A DNA stretch of 46,000 nt from Glandiceps talaboti (Eukaryota; Hemichordata; Enteropneusta; Spengelidae): contig NC_135570.1 of the NCBI RefSeq assembly GCF_964340395.1, forward strand, positions 6,089,322 through 6,135,321. The letters are read 5' to 3'. Made by a program: the position numbers and the translations under genes. Below, piece by piece: positions 43,301 to 46,000 of this stretch (position 1 is its first letter; every line of letters starts with the position of its first letter). The notes under the pieces were generated by a model that was not told where the DNA came from, ran no database searches, and saw nothing but the letters and a program-made list of their open reading frames with translations.

Positions 43301-46000
43301 AAGATTATATAGTTCCTCCACTTCTTGTCATTTATTCAAAAAATTGAAATCACTCTAAATTGACAAGGTTAGCATTGGTCTAACAATGCCTAATGAGTTT
43401 GCTGTCATTGATTGGCAGAATCAGAGTTTTTAATTTCAATTATTCACTTTGTTAGATATTAGTATATTACATGTATGTTGGGTGGGTGGGTGGGTGGGTG
43501 GGTGGGTGGGGGGGGGGGGGGTTATTGCTGATTTTATATATATAAAGGCCTAGAGCAAATTAGGTTTTAAATCTAGGAATGAAAACAGTTGTCTGACAGA
43601 GCTTTAGAAAAAGTTGGTCCAGAACAAAGAATAATCCTATGTACATGTATATGTGTAGTCCTTAAAGTGGCCATATGGGTGAGGTTTGGGTATTTATTTT
43701 ACATTTTATCATGGTGTCATACTTGAAAAACCAAAGTCAAATGACATATGTCAAGTCCTTGTGTGTAACTTAATAAATTGCAAAGATTAATAAATGTGTA
43801 AAATATTTGTTACGTACAATGACAAACATTTCACCCATTTTTTTTAAAAGCTTTTTTGCAATTTATTGAGTTACAAACAAAGACTTGACATATGTTGTTT
43901 CACACTGTTCTTTCAAGTAGGAAGCCATGATTAAACTGTTTTATAAATTAAAAATCCGAAATAAAAACCGAATTCTCATCCATACGGCTACTTAATCAAA
44001 GATTTTGTTCAATACCCTCTATTGGCAGAATCAGAGTTTTTTAATTTCAATTATTCACTTTGTTAGTTATTTAATACATGTATGTTAGGTGGGTGGGTGG
44101 GTGGGTGGGTGGGGGGGGGGGGTTTATTGCTGATTTTATACATGGCCAGGTCAAAGTAAACACAACATCACTGATAGTAAGATAGTAATATAACAATCAG
44201 ATACCAGGGTAAAAATTATCATTTATGGTGTGAAATTCAGAAATTCATGTGAAATTCAGAAATTCAGAACCCTTAATTAATAGTTCATGTTGTTCACAAT
44301 ATCCATCTGAATTTTAGTTATTTGCATTTCTAAGCCATTCGAACAAGTATAGGCCCAATTAGAGGGAAAACGTTCCACATCATAAAATACACATTTACCA
44401 AATGATACTCTCCCAAATTGCCAACCACTTTTAATAGTCACTTTGTGATAGCACTCATTAAAAAAAAAAAGTGCACAATTAACAATCCTGATAAATTGTA
44501 CTTGTCATTTCAAAAACAATAAAACAGTTTATTTCTTCTTCTTTTCTATTATCAGGCCTCTTTAAGCTAACGATCAGTATACTAGGTGACAGGTTGTAAT
44601 GTTTCTTATTTCTCCAGAGCTTTCATCATCACTGAGTTGATAATTTATATATAACATTAACTGAGATGACAGCATTTTAATCTAGTCAGTTCTCAACGGA
44701 TGACCTACAGAGACTACATTTGAATCAATGCTATTTATAGCTACTCATTTAGTTGGGTCCTATTCCCATTGGCCAGAGTGAAGACTTCAATATACAGAAG
44801 TATACAGCTATATATGCCACAGCATAGACTGCAAGAAGTATAGCTATATATTTAGTTGGGTACTATTCCCATTGGCCAGAGTGAAGACTTCAATATACAG
44901 AAGTATAGCTATATATTTAATGGGGTCCTAATCCCATTGGCCAAGGCAGAGACTGCAATATAGCTATATATTTAGTCTGGTGCTATTCCCACTAGCCATG
45001 TTCTAGACTATAATGTACAGATGTATTGTATAGCTATGTATTTGGTGTGGCCCTACATCTGGCCACTACAGCATAGAACAGATCTGTACTGCACTGCACT
45101 GCACGGCATTCTACTGTACTGTACTGCAGCCCTATTTCTATGATGCTGTACCTTTCTGTACCATATTGTACAGAACTTCACTTTTCTTTACTGTTAGTAC
45201 TGCAATGCACTCTACCATACTGTACTGCACTGTGCTCTACTGTACTGCTCTACAATCAATTGATGCATTAACAAACCGTGTCAGATATCATACTCACTTT
45301 TTCCCACTTTCTCCACTATAGGATCCACCATATTTTCTCCTTCCTCCAATCAACTCCATGATCTCTGGAACATAACTGGCAAACATGGCCTATGTGGACA
45401 GAAGAGAAAAACTTAAAACCACATTTTACTGTTTACATCCATAATTTTACCACTGTGTGGTCACATGTCTGGTTAACTGCATGTAATCTACTGACAATGT
45501 CACTGACAGTGTCTATAATTTTACCAAGACACCATAATCACAATTGTCTGTAAACTTACCAAGACACCATAATCACAATTATCTGTAAACTTACCAACAC
45601 ACCATAATCACAATTGTCTTCAAACTTACCAACACACCATAATCACAATTGTCTTCAAACTTACCAACACACCATGATCACAACTGTCTGCAATGTTACC
45701 AAGACAACTGTCTGTAAACTTACCAAGACACATCATTTATAATTGTCTCTAAACTTACCAGGGCACTCTATTTATAATTGTTGCTAAACTACCAAGACAT
45801 CCTAATCATAATTCTCTCTGAACTTACCAACACATCCTATTTTCTAAACTTACCAAGGCACCCATGATGAAGAATGTCATGAATATTCTACCCATTGTGG
45901 TTTCAGCATAAATGTCACCATAACCAACGGTTGACATAGTAACCATCAGTAAATAAACACACATCCAGTAAGTAAGAGGCTGTGCATTGCTGAAGCCTTG
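2140..46000 (-). CDS. KCNMA1: BK channel alpha subunit gene (Slo1/slowpoke), partial, 13 core exons
   Basis: This gene encodes the pore-forming alpha subunit of the Ca2+- and voltage-gated big-conductance K+ channel. Four subunits form the plasma-membrane pore, and the cytoplasmic RCK1/RCK2 domains form the Ca2+-sensing gating ring. The sequence shows thirteen minus-strand exons that join in frame at GT-AG introns into 460 codons. They read in order: pore TVGYGD, S6 with [13 protein letters not shown]1 ([48 protein letters not shown]), heme motif CKNCH, a variable linker, and DSTGMFHWC at the start of RCK2. This corresponds roughly to human residues 265-710. Exon borders seen here (for example after the RCK1 segment ending AMRS plus three residues) fall where I expect vertebrate KCNMA1 borders. 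The 5' part (S0-S5) and the rest of RCK2 with the Ca bowl lie outside the window. Slo3 is less likely because the RCK1 Asp residues are kept and Slo3 is vertebrate-restricted. A lineage-specific Slo1 paralog is possible. Confidence 0.96.
3323..3462. repeat. Short inverted repeat (hairpin) of about 140 bp
   Basis: CAGTTTAGTTGGCCCACCACA near 3330 is matched in reverse complement by TGTGGTGGACCAACTAAACTG near 3433-3453, with further pairing of TCAGCAATA and TTGCTGTCA and of the AGCTAAG/TGCTAAG centre. It may be a small MITE or a palindrome by itself. Confidence 0.55.
3662..4238. mobile_element. 577-bp element with long inverted arms made of tandem units
   Basis: The left arm (3662-3815) and right arm (about 4092-4238) are inverted copies, and each arm contains two tandem units of about 70 bp. 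The units carry CACTGTTGAGA, ACATCATTAGCTGGT and CTAGCCCTCACATCAACAGC. The ends read GTACATTAGCC and its counterpart TAGGCTAGAGATGTAC. The middle is AT-rich and non-coding. Likely a foldback or MITE-type element. Confidence 0.6.
4940..5185. repeat. Two-copy tandem repeat, about 123 bp
   Basis: Two imperfect copies share GATAATTAATCA, then TTGCATAATTTACAAGAAG (or TTGTATAATTTACAAGAAG), TGAAT and a TTTTTGTTT segment. Non-coding, intron 12. Confidence 0.6.
5254..5331 (-). CDS. KCNMA1: Candidate 78-nt cassette exon in the RCK1-RCK2 linker
   Basis: On the sense strand intron 12 contains a strong acceptor tttattgtttgttttag|C (5333-5332), 78 nt of open frame, and donor TGTCG|gtgggt at 5253. Phase is 2 in and 2 out, matching exons 12 and 13. 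It reads [15 protein letters not shown], then [10 protein letters not shown], followed by a split Arg codon that joins to PGYPS of exon 13. It stands out in composition from the AT-rich intron. It would add 26 residues before RCK2. No vertebrate counterpart is recognised. Confidence 0.6.
5736..5938. mobile_element. MITE family A, copy 1 (both ends present)
   Basis: The terminal inverted repeats begin AAGGGAAA and end TTTCCCTT. Inside each end lies GCATTTTCATAAACTT or its complement, and the right arm carries CATGAAATGACTTTCCAGAA. The core contains ATTCATTGTTCAGTGGA. Partial copies of the same family occur at 35205-35377, 37945-38050 and 39961-40150, so this is a dispersed family rather than a local palindrome. 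Confidence 0.65.
6780..7930. repeat. Degenerate tandem array (about 120-165 bp units) with ATGCTAATTAG core, ending in (AC)n
   Basis: Successive units carry ATATGCTAATTA followed by AATTAATATGCATAAATTTT-type sequence near 6931, 7190, 7312, 7468, 7603 and 7768. Several also carry GTGAATCTTCT and AAACAT.TA.ATCA. The array ends in a perfect AC microsatellite at 7882-7929 and an ACAGACAGACAGATA tail. It resembles an old satellite-like array in intron 12. Non-coding. Confidence 0.6.
8325..8580. repeat. Two-copy tandem repeat, about 115-120 bp
   Basis: Both copies contain GTAGTGTGGGGTGAGACATAC, then ATGACATTTGGGTTAAA, and end in a variant of GGTGCATGTA. The open frames over this stretch differ between strands and carry no recognisable domain; treated as repeat. 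Confidence 0.6.
9307..9553. mobile_element. 247-bp MITE-like element
   Basis: The terminal inverted repeats are GGAGCCATCATTAA at the left and TTAATGATGGCTCC at the right, each followed inward by a GGTCGGAGGGG or CCGACCCCCCT stretch. No coding potential. Intron 12. Confidence 0.65.
10015..10395. repeat. Tandem array, about 55-65-bp units
   Basis: About six degenerate units share CCAATAATAGGGTGATA, a short C/A-rich stretch, and ACAAGGCAATAAAGGCAATA. The array ends about 20 bases before the exon 12 donor, in the intron just downstream of that exon. Confidence 0.7.
10416..10503 (-). CDS. KCNMA1: BK channel exon 12: RCK1-RCK2 linker
   Basis: The acceptor is tattccacag|CA (10505-10504) and the donor is AG|gtatgc at 10415; the exon is 88 nt, phase 1 to phase 2. 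It encodes [18 protein letters not shown], then [12 protein letters not shown]. The Ser/Pro/Gly-rich, basic composition is typical of the disordered BK linker (human STLSPKKKQRNGGMRNSP region). A clear acceptor and a continuous frame support it. Confidence 0.86.
10669..10713 (-). CDS. Weak candidate 45-nt cassette exon
   Basis: In intron 11 the sense strand has a T-rich tract, acceptor gaattacag|CC (10715-10714), 45 nt including a CCGCGG island, and GAAT|gtatgc at 10668. Phase is 1 in and 1 out and the frame is open, encoding [14 protein letters not shown] after the split codon. The intron start gtatgc is the same as that used by exon 12, but the base before it (T) is poor. The same bases also read as a possible plus-strand exon ending GCAG|gtgggc, so the call is tentative. 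Confidence 0.25.
11476..11520 (-). CDS. KCNMA1: Candidate 45-nt cassette exon at the STREX-like site
   Basis: Inside intron 11 the sense strand shows a pyrimidine-rich run, acceptor tatatgtag|AA, 45 nt, and donor AAAG|gtaatg at 11475. Phase is 1 in and 1 out, matching exons 11 and 12. It would encode [15 protein letters not shown] between ...KEDVS and ALSTIPSN. Base composition is richer in C and G than the surrounding intron. The basic tail GKERK resembles an insert that could be phosphoregulated, but no homology is recognised. It could also be constitutive. Confidence 0.55.
12113..12415. repeat. Short repeat of TTGGTGG...CTATAA motif (two copies) in intron 11
   Basis: GACCACTTGGTGGCACTATAA (about 12344) and GACCGCTTGGTGGTGCTATAA (about 12378) are tandem copies joined by CCATACAACAT. 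The reverse strand is open for 87 codons but lacks any recognisable domain or splice context. Confidence 0.45.
12560..12815. repeat. Two-copy tandem repeat, about 130 bp
   Basis: Both copies begin CCATATTTTGAGTT, continue GTGTTCAACTTGGCTT, and end with CAATAATGAAATA, GGTCTT and CCTGA.AGAAACTA. Intron 11, non-coding. Confidence 0.65.
13807..14135. repeat. 82-bp minisatellite, four copies
   Basis: Units starting GATTTTGATRTG recur at about 13807, 13888, 13970 and 14052. Each contains GACTTCATCTC, GTAACTAATGAATGCA and AAGTCTATTACTAACTT. Copies are over 90% alike by eye, so this is a young array. It lies just downstream of exon 11 in intron 11. Confidence 0.8.
14382..14444 (-). CDS. KCNMA1: BK channel exon 11: linker exon, possibly alternatively used
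   Basis: A pyrimidine-rich acceptor tgtttcttcgtgaag|AA (14446-14445) and donor TCTG|gtaaga at 14381 bound 63 nt, phase 1 in and phase 1 out. It encodes [20 protein letters not shown] plus Ser. The sequence is not conserved with vertebrate or fly BK, as expected for this variable region. Its role rests on the splice sites, the phase match and its position just after KQCRC. Skipping it would keep the frame, so it may be a cassette. Confidence 0.78.
14702..14945. repeat. 42-bp minisatellite, about five copies
   Basis: The unit core is ATGGGTAGCCATGTAATAA followed by CATGGCTGTTCAGGTAATATAC. The period is divisible by three, which explains the artefactual 76-codon frame ([13 protein letters not shown]-type) on the minus strand. 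Confidence 0.75.
15622..16425. repeat. 48-bp minisatellite (about 16 units, 7 near-perfect)
   Basis: GGTGGGTCTATGCATGG starts recur at 15641, 15687, 15735, 15783, 15831, 15879, 15927 and 15975, exactly 48 bp apart after the second. Degenerate and shortened units follow to about 16425. Because 48 is a multiple of three and the units lack stops, three frames on both strands stay open (for example repeated [16 protein letters not shown]). There is no start context, splice context or non-repeat domain, so it is read as intronic minisatellite. Confidence 0.85.
16435..17530. repeat. 52-bp minisatellite and older degenerate units
   Basis: At about 16880-17130 five close copies of a 52-bp unit (GTGATAAAGGACTTATACAT, then AGAGATATGAYATCACAACT and GAGTCATGACAT) stand in tandem. 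The flanks on both sides hold diverged, longer variants with the same words (GAGATATGACATCA, CATGTGATA, AAAGTATATGG). This looks like a locally re-homogenised centre in an old array. Confidence 0.75.
18094..18153. repeat. Near-perfect hairpin flanked by an 11-bp direct repeat
   Basis: CATAGACCTTGGAG (18111-18124), loop TCTG, and CTCCAAGATCTATG (18129-18142) pair over 14 bp with one mismatch. The direct repeat GTACAACATAG flanks it at 18094-18104 and 18143-18153. Confidence 0.6.
20431..20507 (-). CDS. KCNMA1: BK channel exon 10: heme-regulatory CXXCH motif, start of RCK1-RCK2 linker
   Basis: The acceptor is acaatatag|G (20509-20508) and the donor is AATG|gtaagt at 20430; the exon is 77 nt, phase 2 to phase 1. 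It encodes [15 protein letters not shown], then [15 protein letters not shown] (20494-20480) is the CXXCH motif equivalent to human CKACH (residues 612-616), which binds heme and is redox-sensitive. KQCRC matches the KKCGC that marks the vertebrate STREX insertion point. An extra Cys (VDC) is present between the two motifs. Confidence 0.94.
20575..20785. repeat. 34-bp minisatellite, about six copies
   Basis: The unit AATACCCTCYCCTATTACCT plus CTTGGGTCATCCAG is repeated with small changes. It lies in intron 9 just upstream (sense) of the exon 10 acceptor at 20508, about 70-280 nt away, where its sense-strand G/A-rich copies would sit near the branch region. Confidence 0.75.
21018..21104 (-). 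CDS. KCNMA1: BK channel exon 9: INPG...[10 protein letters not shown] segment
   Basis: The acceptor is tgttgacag|G (21106-21105) and the donor is AG|gtaaga at 21017; the exon is 87 nt, phase 2 in and out. It encodes [19 protein letters not shown], then [10 protein letters not shown]. It matches the conserved Slo1 stretch INPGN...IQEGTLGFFIAS...EVKR that closes RCK1 before the heme-binding linker. Confidence 0.95.
21105..25639 (-). other. Intron 8: mostly featureless AT-rich sequence
   Basis: About 4.5 kb lie between exons 8 and 9. It holds a short C/T-rich tandem motif at 24075-24170 (GGACTCCACCTGGTGTC repeated three times with changes) and otherwise unclassified AT-rich sequence. Frames such as 22561-22806 have no recognisable domain. 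No in-phase (phase 2) cassette exon was found. Confidence 0.65.
25640..25708 (-). CDS. KCNMA1: BK channel exon 8: RCK1 helix [10 protein letters not shown]
   Basis: The acceptor is acatttag|G (25710-25709) and the donor is AC|gtaagt at 25639; the exon is 69 nt, phase 2 in and out. With the split codon it reads [16 protein letters not shown], then SMDSQDST. This corresponds to the VCELCFVKLKLLMIAIE segment of human BK, but with SGFCF in place of CELCF, so the acidic residue is absent. Its length and phases fit the flanking exons exactly. Confidence 0.93.
25709..26169 (-). other. Intron 7: short intron with C/A homopolymer runs
   Basis: A 461-nt intron. It includes a C10/A12 junction at about 25949-25971 and a C12 run with ACAC at 26107-26127. 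No gene. Confidence 0.8.
26170..26279 (-). CDS. KCNMA1: BK channel exon 7: end of RCK1 peripheral subdomain
   Basis: The acceptor is gattgcag|ATC (26281-26280) and the donor is GG|gtgagt at 26169; the exon is 110 nt, phase 0 to phase 2. It encodes [20 protein letters not shown], then [16 protein letters not shown] plus two bases of a Gly codon. It matches vertebrate BK around the Met (NEMYTE) implicated in RCK1 Ca2+ gating. The split codon completed by exon 8 is GGG (Gly) at the position aligned with human E535. Confidence 0.94.
27091..27260 (+). CDS. Possible orphan first exon on the opposite strand (hypothetical protein)
   Basis: An ATG in good context (gaaATGG) opens a frame of 56 codons with coding-like composition, [19 protein letters not shown]..., ending with [20 protein letters not shown]. 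It then meets CAG|gttggt, where the sequence turns abruptly AT-rich. The product would have a charged N-terminus followed by a hydrophobic segment, loosely like the start of a multi-pass transporter. That resemblance is a guess. It sits in intron 6, antisense to the channel gene. No partner exon was recognised, so it could be a nested gene, a gene fragment or chance. Confidence 0.3.
27442..28328. mobile_element. 887-bp non-autonomous DNA transposon candidate
   Basis: The left end CTTCTGTTTGCCGTCT (27442-27457) is matched by the right end AGACGGCAAACAGAGAC (28312-28328) in inverted orientation. TTAAAT directly flanks both ends (27436-27441 and 28329-28334), consistent with a target-site duplication. 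Internal inverted copies of AAAATATGAGTGACATAAGG occur at about 27868 and 28170-28190. A C16 run lies near the right end. A 75-codon frame at 27824-28051 has no recognisable transposase feature. Confidence 0.55.
28384..28406. repeat. 8-bp perfect stem-loop
   Basis: TGTCCTGC and GCAGGACA pair across the loop ATGTAAC. It is an isolated hairpin in intron 6 with no terminator or RNA-gene context. Confidence 0.4.
29018..29095. repeat. 22-bp tandem repeat, about 3.5 copies
   Basis: The unit ACTTTGCATATATTTTACATAC is repeated with one- or two-base changes. Confidence 0.7.
29480..29700. repeat. C-run-bearing degenerate repeat
   Basis: Units containing CTAAGTATGTTAAG.CT and ACAAATGT are each preceded by long C-runs (about 29550-29566 and 29644-29657). 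Intron 6, non-coding. Confidence 0.5.
30014..30790. repeat. 36-bp minisatellite, about 20 units
   Basis: The core CTGTCTGGTTGTTCCCTATG, then GCTGACACTACAGACT recurs at 33-37-bp spacing from about 30040 to 30780, with a few diverged units at both ends. As 36 is a multiple of three, short frames stay open on both strands ([12 protein letters not shown]-type). No splice or start context; not coding. It ends about 200 nt before the candidate cassette exon at 31035-31073. Confidence 0.8.
31035..31073 (-). CDS. KCNMA1: Candidate 39-nt cassette exon in the RCK1 C-terminal loop
   Basis: A GC-richer island in intron 6 reads, on the sense strand, a pyrimidine-rich tract (ctgtccccc), acceptor catgaag|GCC, 39 nt, and donor CAG|gtttgt at 31034. 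It is phase 0 on both sides, matching exons 6 and 7. It would insert [13 protein letters not shown] between ...AMRSNSE and INKDTWQ. The reading frame continues past the donor to a stop at 30989-30987, so use of the exon without its donor would truncate the channel. The evidence is splice signals, phase and composition only; no homolog is recognised. Confidence 0.5.
31974..32129 (-). CDS. KCNMA1: BK channel exon 6: RCK1 C-terminal half
   Basis: The acceptor is acctccag|GCA (32131-32130); the exon is 156 nt, 52 codons, phase 0 at both ends. It encodes [20 protein letters not shown], then [17 protein letters not shown] and [15 protein letters not shown]. The acceptor and frame are clear. The donor GAG|gtatag at 31973 is weaker than the GTAAGT donors elsewhere in the gene. 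It is chosen because the next exon needs phase 0 and because vertebrate BK has an exon border at the same place. A weak donor here agrees with regulated splicing and with the candidate cassette exon downstream. Confidence 0.92.
32330..32660. repeat. Compound microsatellite (CA)n-(TA)n-(GT)n-(ATAC)n-(ACACAT)n
   Basis: Perfect CA repeats at 32330-32387, TA-rich centre, GT at 32415-32429, ATAC repeats at 32473-32566 and ACACAT/ATAC repeats to 32660. All long frames over this stretch ([20 protein letters not shown] types) are low-complexity artefacts. Confidence 0.9.
32973..33034. repeat. (CAC)n trinucleotide repeat
   Basis: About 20 perfect CAC/ACC units in intron 5. Confidence 0.9.
34098..34378. 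repeat. (ATCA)n tetranucleotide repeat, interrupted
   Basis: About 280 bp of ATCA units with GTCA, ATAATCA and ACCA interruptions. It lies about 125 nt downstream (sense) of the exon 5 donor. Confidence 0.9.
34502..34654 (-). CDS. KCNMA1: BK channel exon 5: RCK1 core
   Basis: The acceptor is ttttag|TTG (34656-34655) and the donor is AAG|gtaagt at 34501; the exon is 153 nt, exactly 51 codons, phase 0 at both ends. It encodes [20 protein letters not shown], then [20 protein letters not shown] and [11 protein letters not shown]. This is among the best conserved stretches of RCK1. The Asn of DAANIMR matches human N449, which contacts the neighbouring subunit's Ca bowl. Confidence 0.96.
35205..35377. 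mobile_element. MITE family A, partial copy 2 (inverted relative to copy 1)
   Basis: GACAAGGACACCACTGAACAAT is the inverse of the copy 1 core, and AATCATGAAATGACTCCAGAA plus GTTCCCCTTTAA is the terminal arm. Confidence 0.6.
36909..37066 (+). mobile_element. Fragment of a SINE (same family as 38399-38752, opposite orientation)
   Basis: It shares with the inverse of the 38399-38752 element GCAATGGATTG, GGGAGTTGAGRAAGTATAAA, CCAGGGG and TAAAGTGCTYTGAGCA. Only the body and tail are present, without the tRNA-like head. Confidence 0.6.
37453..37670. repeat. Compound (GT)n-(GTAT)n-(GTCT)n-(GTAT)n microsatellite
   Basis: Perfect GT to about 37511, GTAT blocks to 37590, GTCT at 37593-37633, GTAT to 37669. 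Long frames across it are artefacts. Confidence 0.9.
37945..38050. mobile_element. MITE family A, partial copy 3
   Basis: AAAATCATGAAATGACTCTC, CAGAAAACAAAGTTTACGAA and a TTTCCCTGCATTCCC end match the right arm of copy 1. Confidence 0.6.
38399..38752 (-). mobile_element. tRNA-derived SINE
   Basis: Read on the minus strand, a tRNA-like head at about 38750-38680 carries an A-box-like GGTTAGAGTGGCGGG and a B-box-like GGTTGCAGGTTTAAGCC. A body follows, and then a tail AAGTGCTTTGAGCAC...GAAAGCGCTAGATAAAAACC at 38399-38440. The GCGCTAtATAAA tail type is common in SINEs and their partner LINEs in marine invertebrates. The 60-codon frame inside it is not a gene. Confidence 0.7.
39004..39310. mobile_element. 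MITE family B, copy 1 (right end decayed)
   Basis: Inverted arms share GTGGCTTCCTACTTGAAAAAT, ACAACATAT, AAGTC and AATAAATTGCAA. The left end GGGTTGGGTATTTATTTTGG matches copy 2 at 43666-43992. Confidence 0.65.
39961..40150. mobile_element. MITE family A, copy 4 (left end and core)
   Basis: AAAGGGGAATGCCACT, then CATAAACTTTGGGTTATTGA and the core TTCATTGTTAAGTGGAAGTC match copy 1. The right end is not recognisable. Confidence 0.6.
40275..40372. repeat. (GT)n followed by G19 run, next to the exon 4 donor
   Basis: GT repeats at 40275-40352 and a G run at 40353-40371. On the sense strand this is a C-run beginning about 20 nt inside intron 4, followed by about 38 CA dinucleotides. Frames through it are low complexity. 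Confidence 0.9.
40393..40498 (-). CDS. KCNMA1: BK channel exon 4: RCK1, with Gln at the Mg2+-site E399 position
   Basis: The acceptor is atgtcag|T (40500-40499) and the donor is CGG|gtaagt at 40392; the exon is 106 nt, phase 2 to phase 0. It encodes [19 protein letters not shown], then [17 protein letters not shown], closely matching the Slo1 segment ending HDLARVK. The codon at 40443-40441 is CAG (Gln), where fly and human BK have Glu (human E399, a Mg2+ ligand). On the sense strand the donor is followed within about 25 nt by a C-run and a long CA repeat. Confidence 0.95.
40854..40964 (-). CDS. KCNMA1: BK channel exon 3: start of RCK1 (beta-A, alpha-A)
   Basis: The acceptor is tcaacag|A (40966-40965) and the donor is AA|gtaagt at 40853; the exon is 111 nt, phase 2 in and phase 2 out. 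It encodes [16 protein letters not shown], then [15 protein letters not shown] and [13 protein letters not shown] is the first Rossmann-like strand of RCK1. The Asp pair matching human D362/D367 (RCK1 Ca2+ site) and the Glu matching E374 (low-affinity Mg2+ site) are present. [10 protein letters not shown] is identical to vertebrate BK and differs from the fly version. Confidence 0.95.
43411..43540. repeat. Duplicated segment, copy 1, with (GGTG)n-G14
   Basis: ATTGGCAGAATCAGAGTTTT, TAATTTCAATTATTCACTTT, a GGTG repeat, a G-run and TTATTGCTGATTTTATA. The same order recurs at 44021-44140. The G-rich part (43477-43521) is a strong G-quadruplex motif on the plus strand. Confidence 0.8.
43666..43992. 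mobile_element. MITE family B, copy 2, complete, TAA target duplication
   Basis: The ends AGTGGCCATATGGGTGAG and CATCCATACGGCTACT are inverted repeats that extend inward for about 130 bp. TAA flanks both sides (43663-43665 and 43993-43995). 327 bp, no coding capacity. A 3-bp TAA duplication points to a Harbinger-like or related superfamily. Confidence 0.75.
44021..44145. repeat. Duplicated segment, copy 2, with (GGTG)n-G12
   Basis: The second copy of the 43411-43540 segment, about 610 bp away in the same orientation, with the same flanking words and a slightly shorter G-rich tract. Confidence 0.8.
44740..45065. repeat. Degenerate minisatellite, CCCATTGGCCA units
   Basis: About five units of AGCTATATATTTAGTTGGGT, then CCTATTCCCATTGGCCAGAG and GAAGACTTCAATATACAGAAG, with truncations. 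Intron 2. Confidence 0.7.
45084..45255. repeat. TACTG/CACTG-rich degenerate repeat just downstream of exon 2
   Basis: Many ACTGTACTG and CACTGCACTGCAC pentamer-type repeats. On the sense strand it begins about 45 nt after the exon 2 donor. Confidence 0.65.
45298..45389 (-). CDS. KCNMA1: BK channel exon 2: end of S6, S6-RCK1 linker
   Basis: The acceptor is ...cacatag|GCC at 45391-45390 (phase 0) and the donor is AA|gtgagt at 45297 (phase 2); the exon is 92 nt. It encodes [16 protein letters not shown], then [14 protein letters not shown]. The two acidic residues of SYVPEIMEL match the inner-vestibule Glu ring (human E321/E324) that raises BK conductance. The basic RRK matches the RKK cluster just below S6. 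The GGSYS linker leads into RCK1. Confidence 0.95.
45510..45840 (-). repeat. 35-bp minisatellite made of copies of the exon 1 5' splice site
   Basis: About ten units of 34-36 bp lie in intron 1, starting about 15 nt after the true donor. Sense-strand units contain GGTGTCTTGGTAAGTTTA, which matches the exon-intron junction GGTGCCTTGGTAAGTTTA, followed by CAGACAATTGTGATTAT. Seven units keep GTAAGT (near 45559, 45594, 45629, 45664, 45723, 45758, 45827). Three have changed it (45524, 45699, 45792). Confidence 0.85.
45854..46000 (-). CDS. KCNMA1: BK channel exon 1 of window: pore helix, selectivity filter, S6 (5' end beyond window)
   Basis: The frame is open from the window edge for 49 codons (starting [13 protein letters not shown]) to a donor TTG|gtaagt at 45853, phase 0. 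The K+ selectivity filter TVGYGD lies at 45931-45914 in the context [20 protein letters not shown], nearly identical to Slo1 of flies and vertebrates. S6 begins in [13 protein letters not shown]. Compared with human BK, the pore-helix residue after TYW is Met instead of Glu, the residue after YA is Glu instead of Lys, and the second Gly of the S6 Gly-Gly pair is Ala. The upstream splice acceptor is outside the window. A minisatellite made of copies of this exon's own donor follows at once. Confidence 0.96.

Larger units (their letters stand above)
40965..45297 (-). other. Intron 2: AT-rich, MITE and minisatellites
   Basis: A 4.3-kb intron. 41000-43400 shows no gene. A short ATACATAGATGAGT duplication lies at 41617-41660. 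The right part holds the 43.4-45.25 kb repeats listed separately. Confidence 0.7.

Overview
This is a eukaryotic, intron-rich, AT-rich genomic window that belongs almost entirely to one gene on the minus strand. The gene encodes the pore-forming alpha subunit of a large-conductance Ca2+- and voltage-activated K+ channel (BK / Slo1 / slowpoke, KCNMA1 family). Thirteen phase-consistent core exons (1,380 nt, 460 codons) run from the right edge (selectivity filter TVGYGD, S6) through the whole RCK1 domain, the CXXCH heme motif and the RCK1-RCK2 linker to the start of RCK2 (DSTGMFHWC). The N-terminal S0-S5 part lies to the right of the window. Most of RCK2 and the calcium bowl lie to the left. All core introns are GT...AG.

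Layout in the sense direction: exon 1 (pore/S6) 46000-45854; exon 2 45389-45298; exon 3 40964-40854; exon 4 40498-40393; exon 5 34654-34502; exon 6 32129-31974; exon 7 26279-26170; exon 8 25708-25640; exon 9 21104-21018; exon 10 (heme motif) 20507-20431; exons 11-12 (variable linker) 14444-14382 and 10503-10416; exon 13 (start of RCK2) 2260-2140. I also found small unannotated-looking candidate cassette exons inside the introns. Each has splice sites, a length divisible by three and the phase of the intron it sits in: 39 nt at 31073-31035, 45 nt at 11520-11476, 78 nt at 5331-5254, and a weaker 45 nt at 10713-10669. Two stand where vertebrate BK channels carry STREX-type variable inserts.

The channel is unusual within its family. 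The RCK1 aspartates and the first Mg2+-site glutamate are kept, but positions aligned with human E399 (Mg2+ site) and E535 (RCK1 Ca2+ site) are Gln and Gly. This may be a Slo1 paralog with altered divalent sensing.

The rest is intron packed with tandem arrays (periods about 22, 34, 35, 36, 42, 48, 52, 82 and 130 bp), microsatellites, G-runs, palindromic MITE-like elements and a tRNA-derived SINE. The most striking is a 35-bp minisatellite right after exon 1 that appears to have grown from the exon 1/intron 1 boundary and carries about seven extra copies of its 5' splice site. One possible orphan coding exon lies on the plus strand (27091-27260). No rRNA, tRNA gene, CRISPR or intact transposase was seen.

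The channel residues mix vertebrate-like and fly-like states. Together with the palindromic MITEs and the SINE tail, this suggests a non-arthropod marine invertebrate, perhaps a non-vertebrate deuterostome such as a hemichordate or amphioxus. I hold the phylum loosely.
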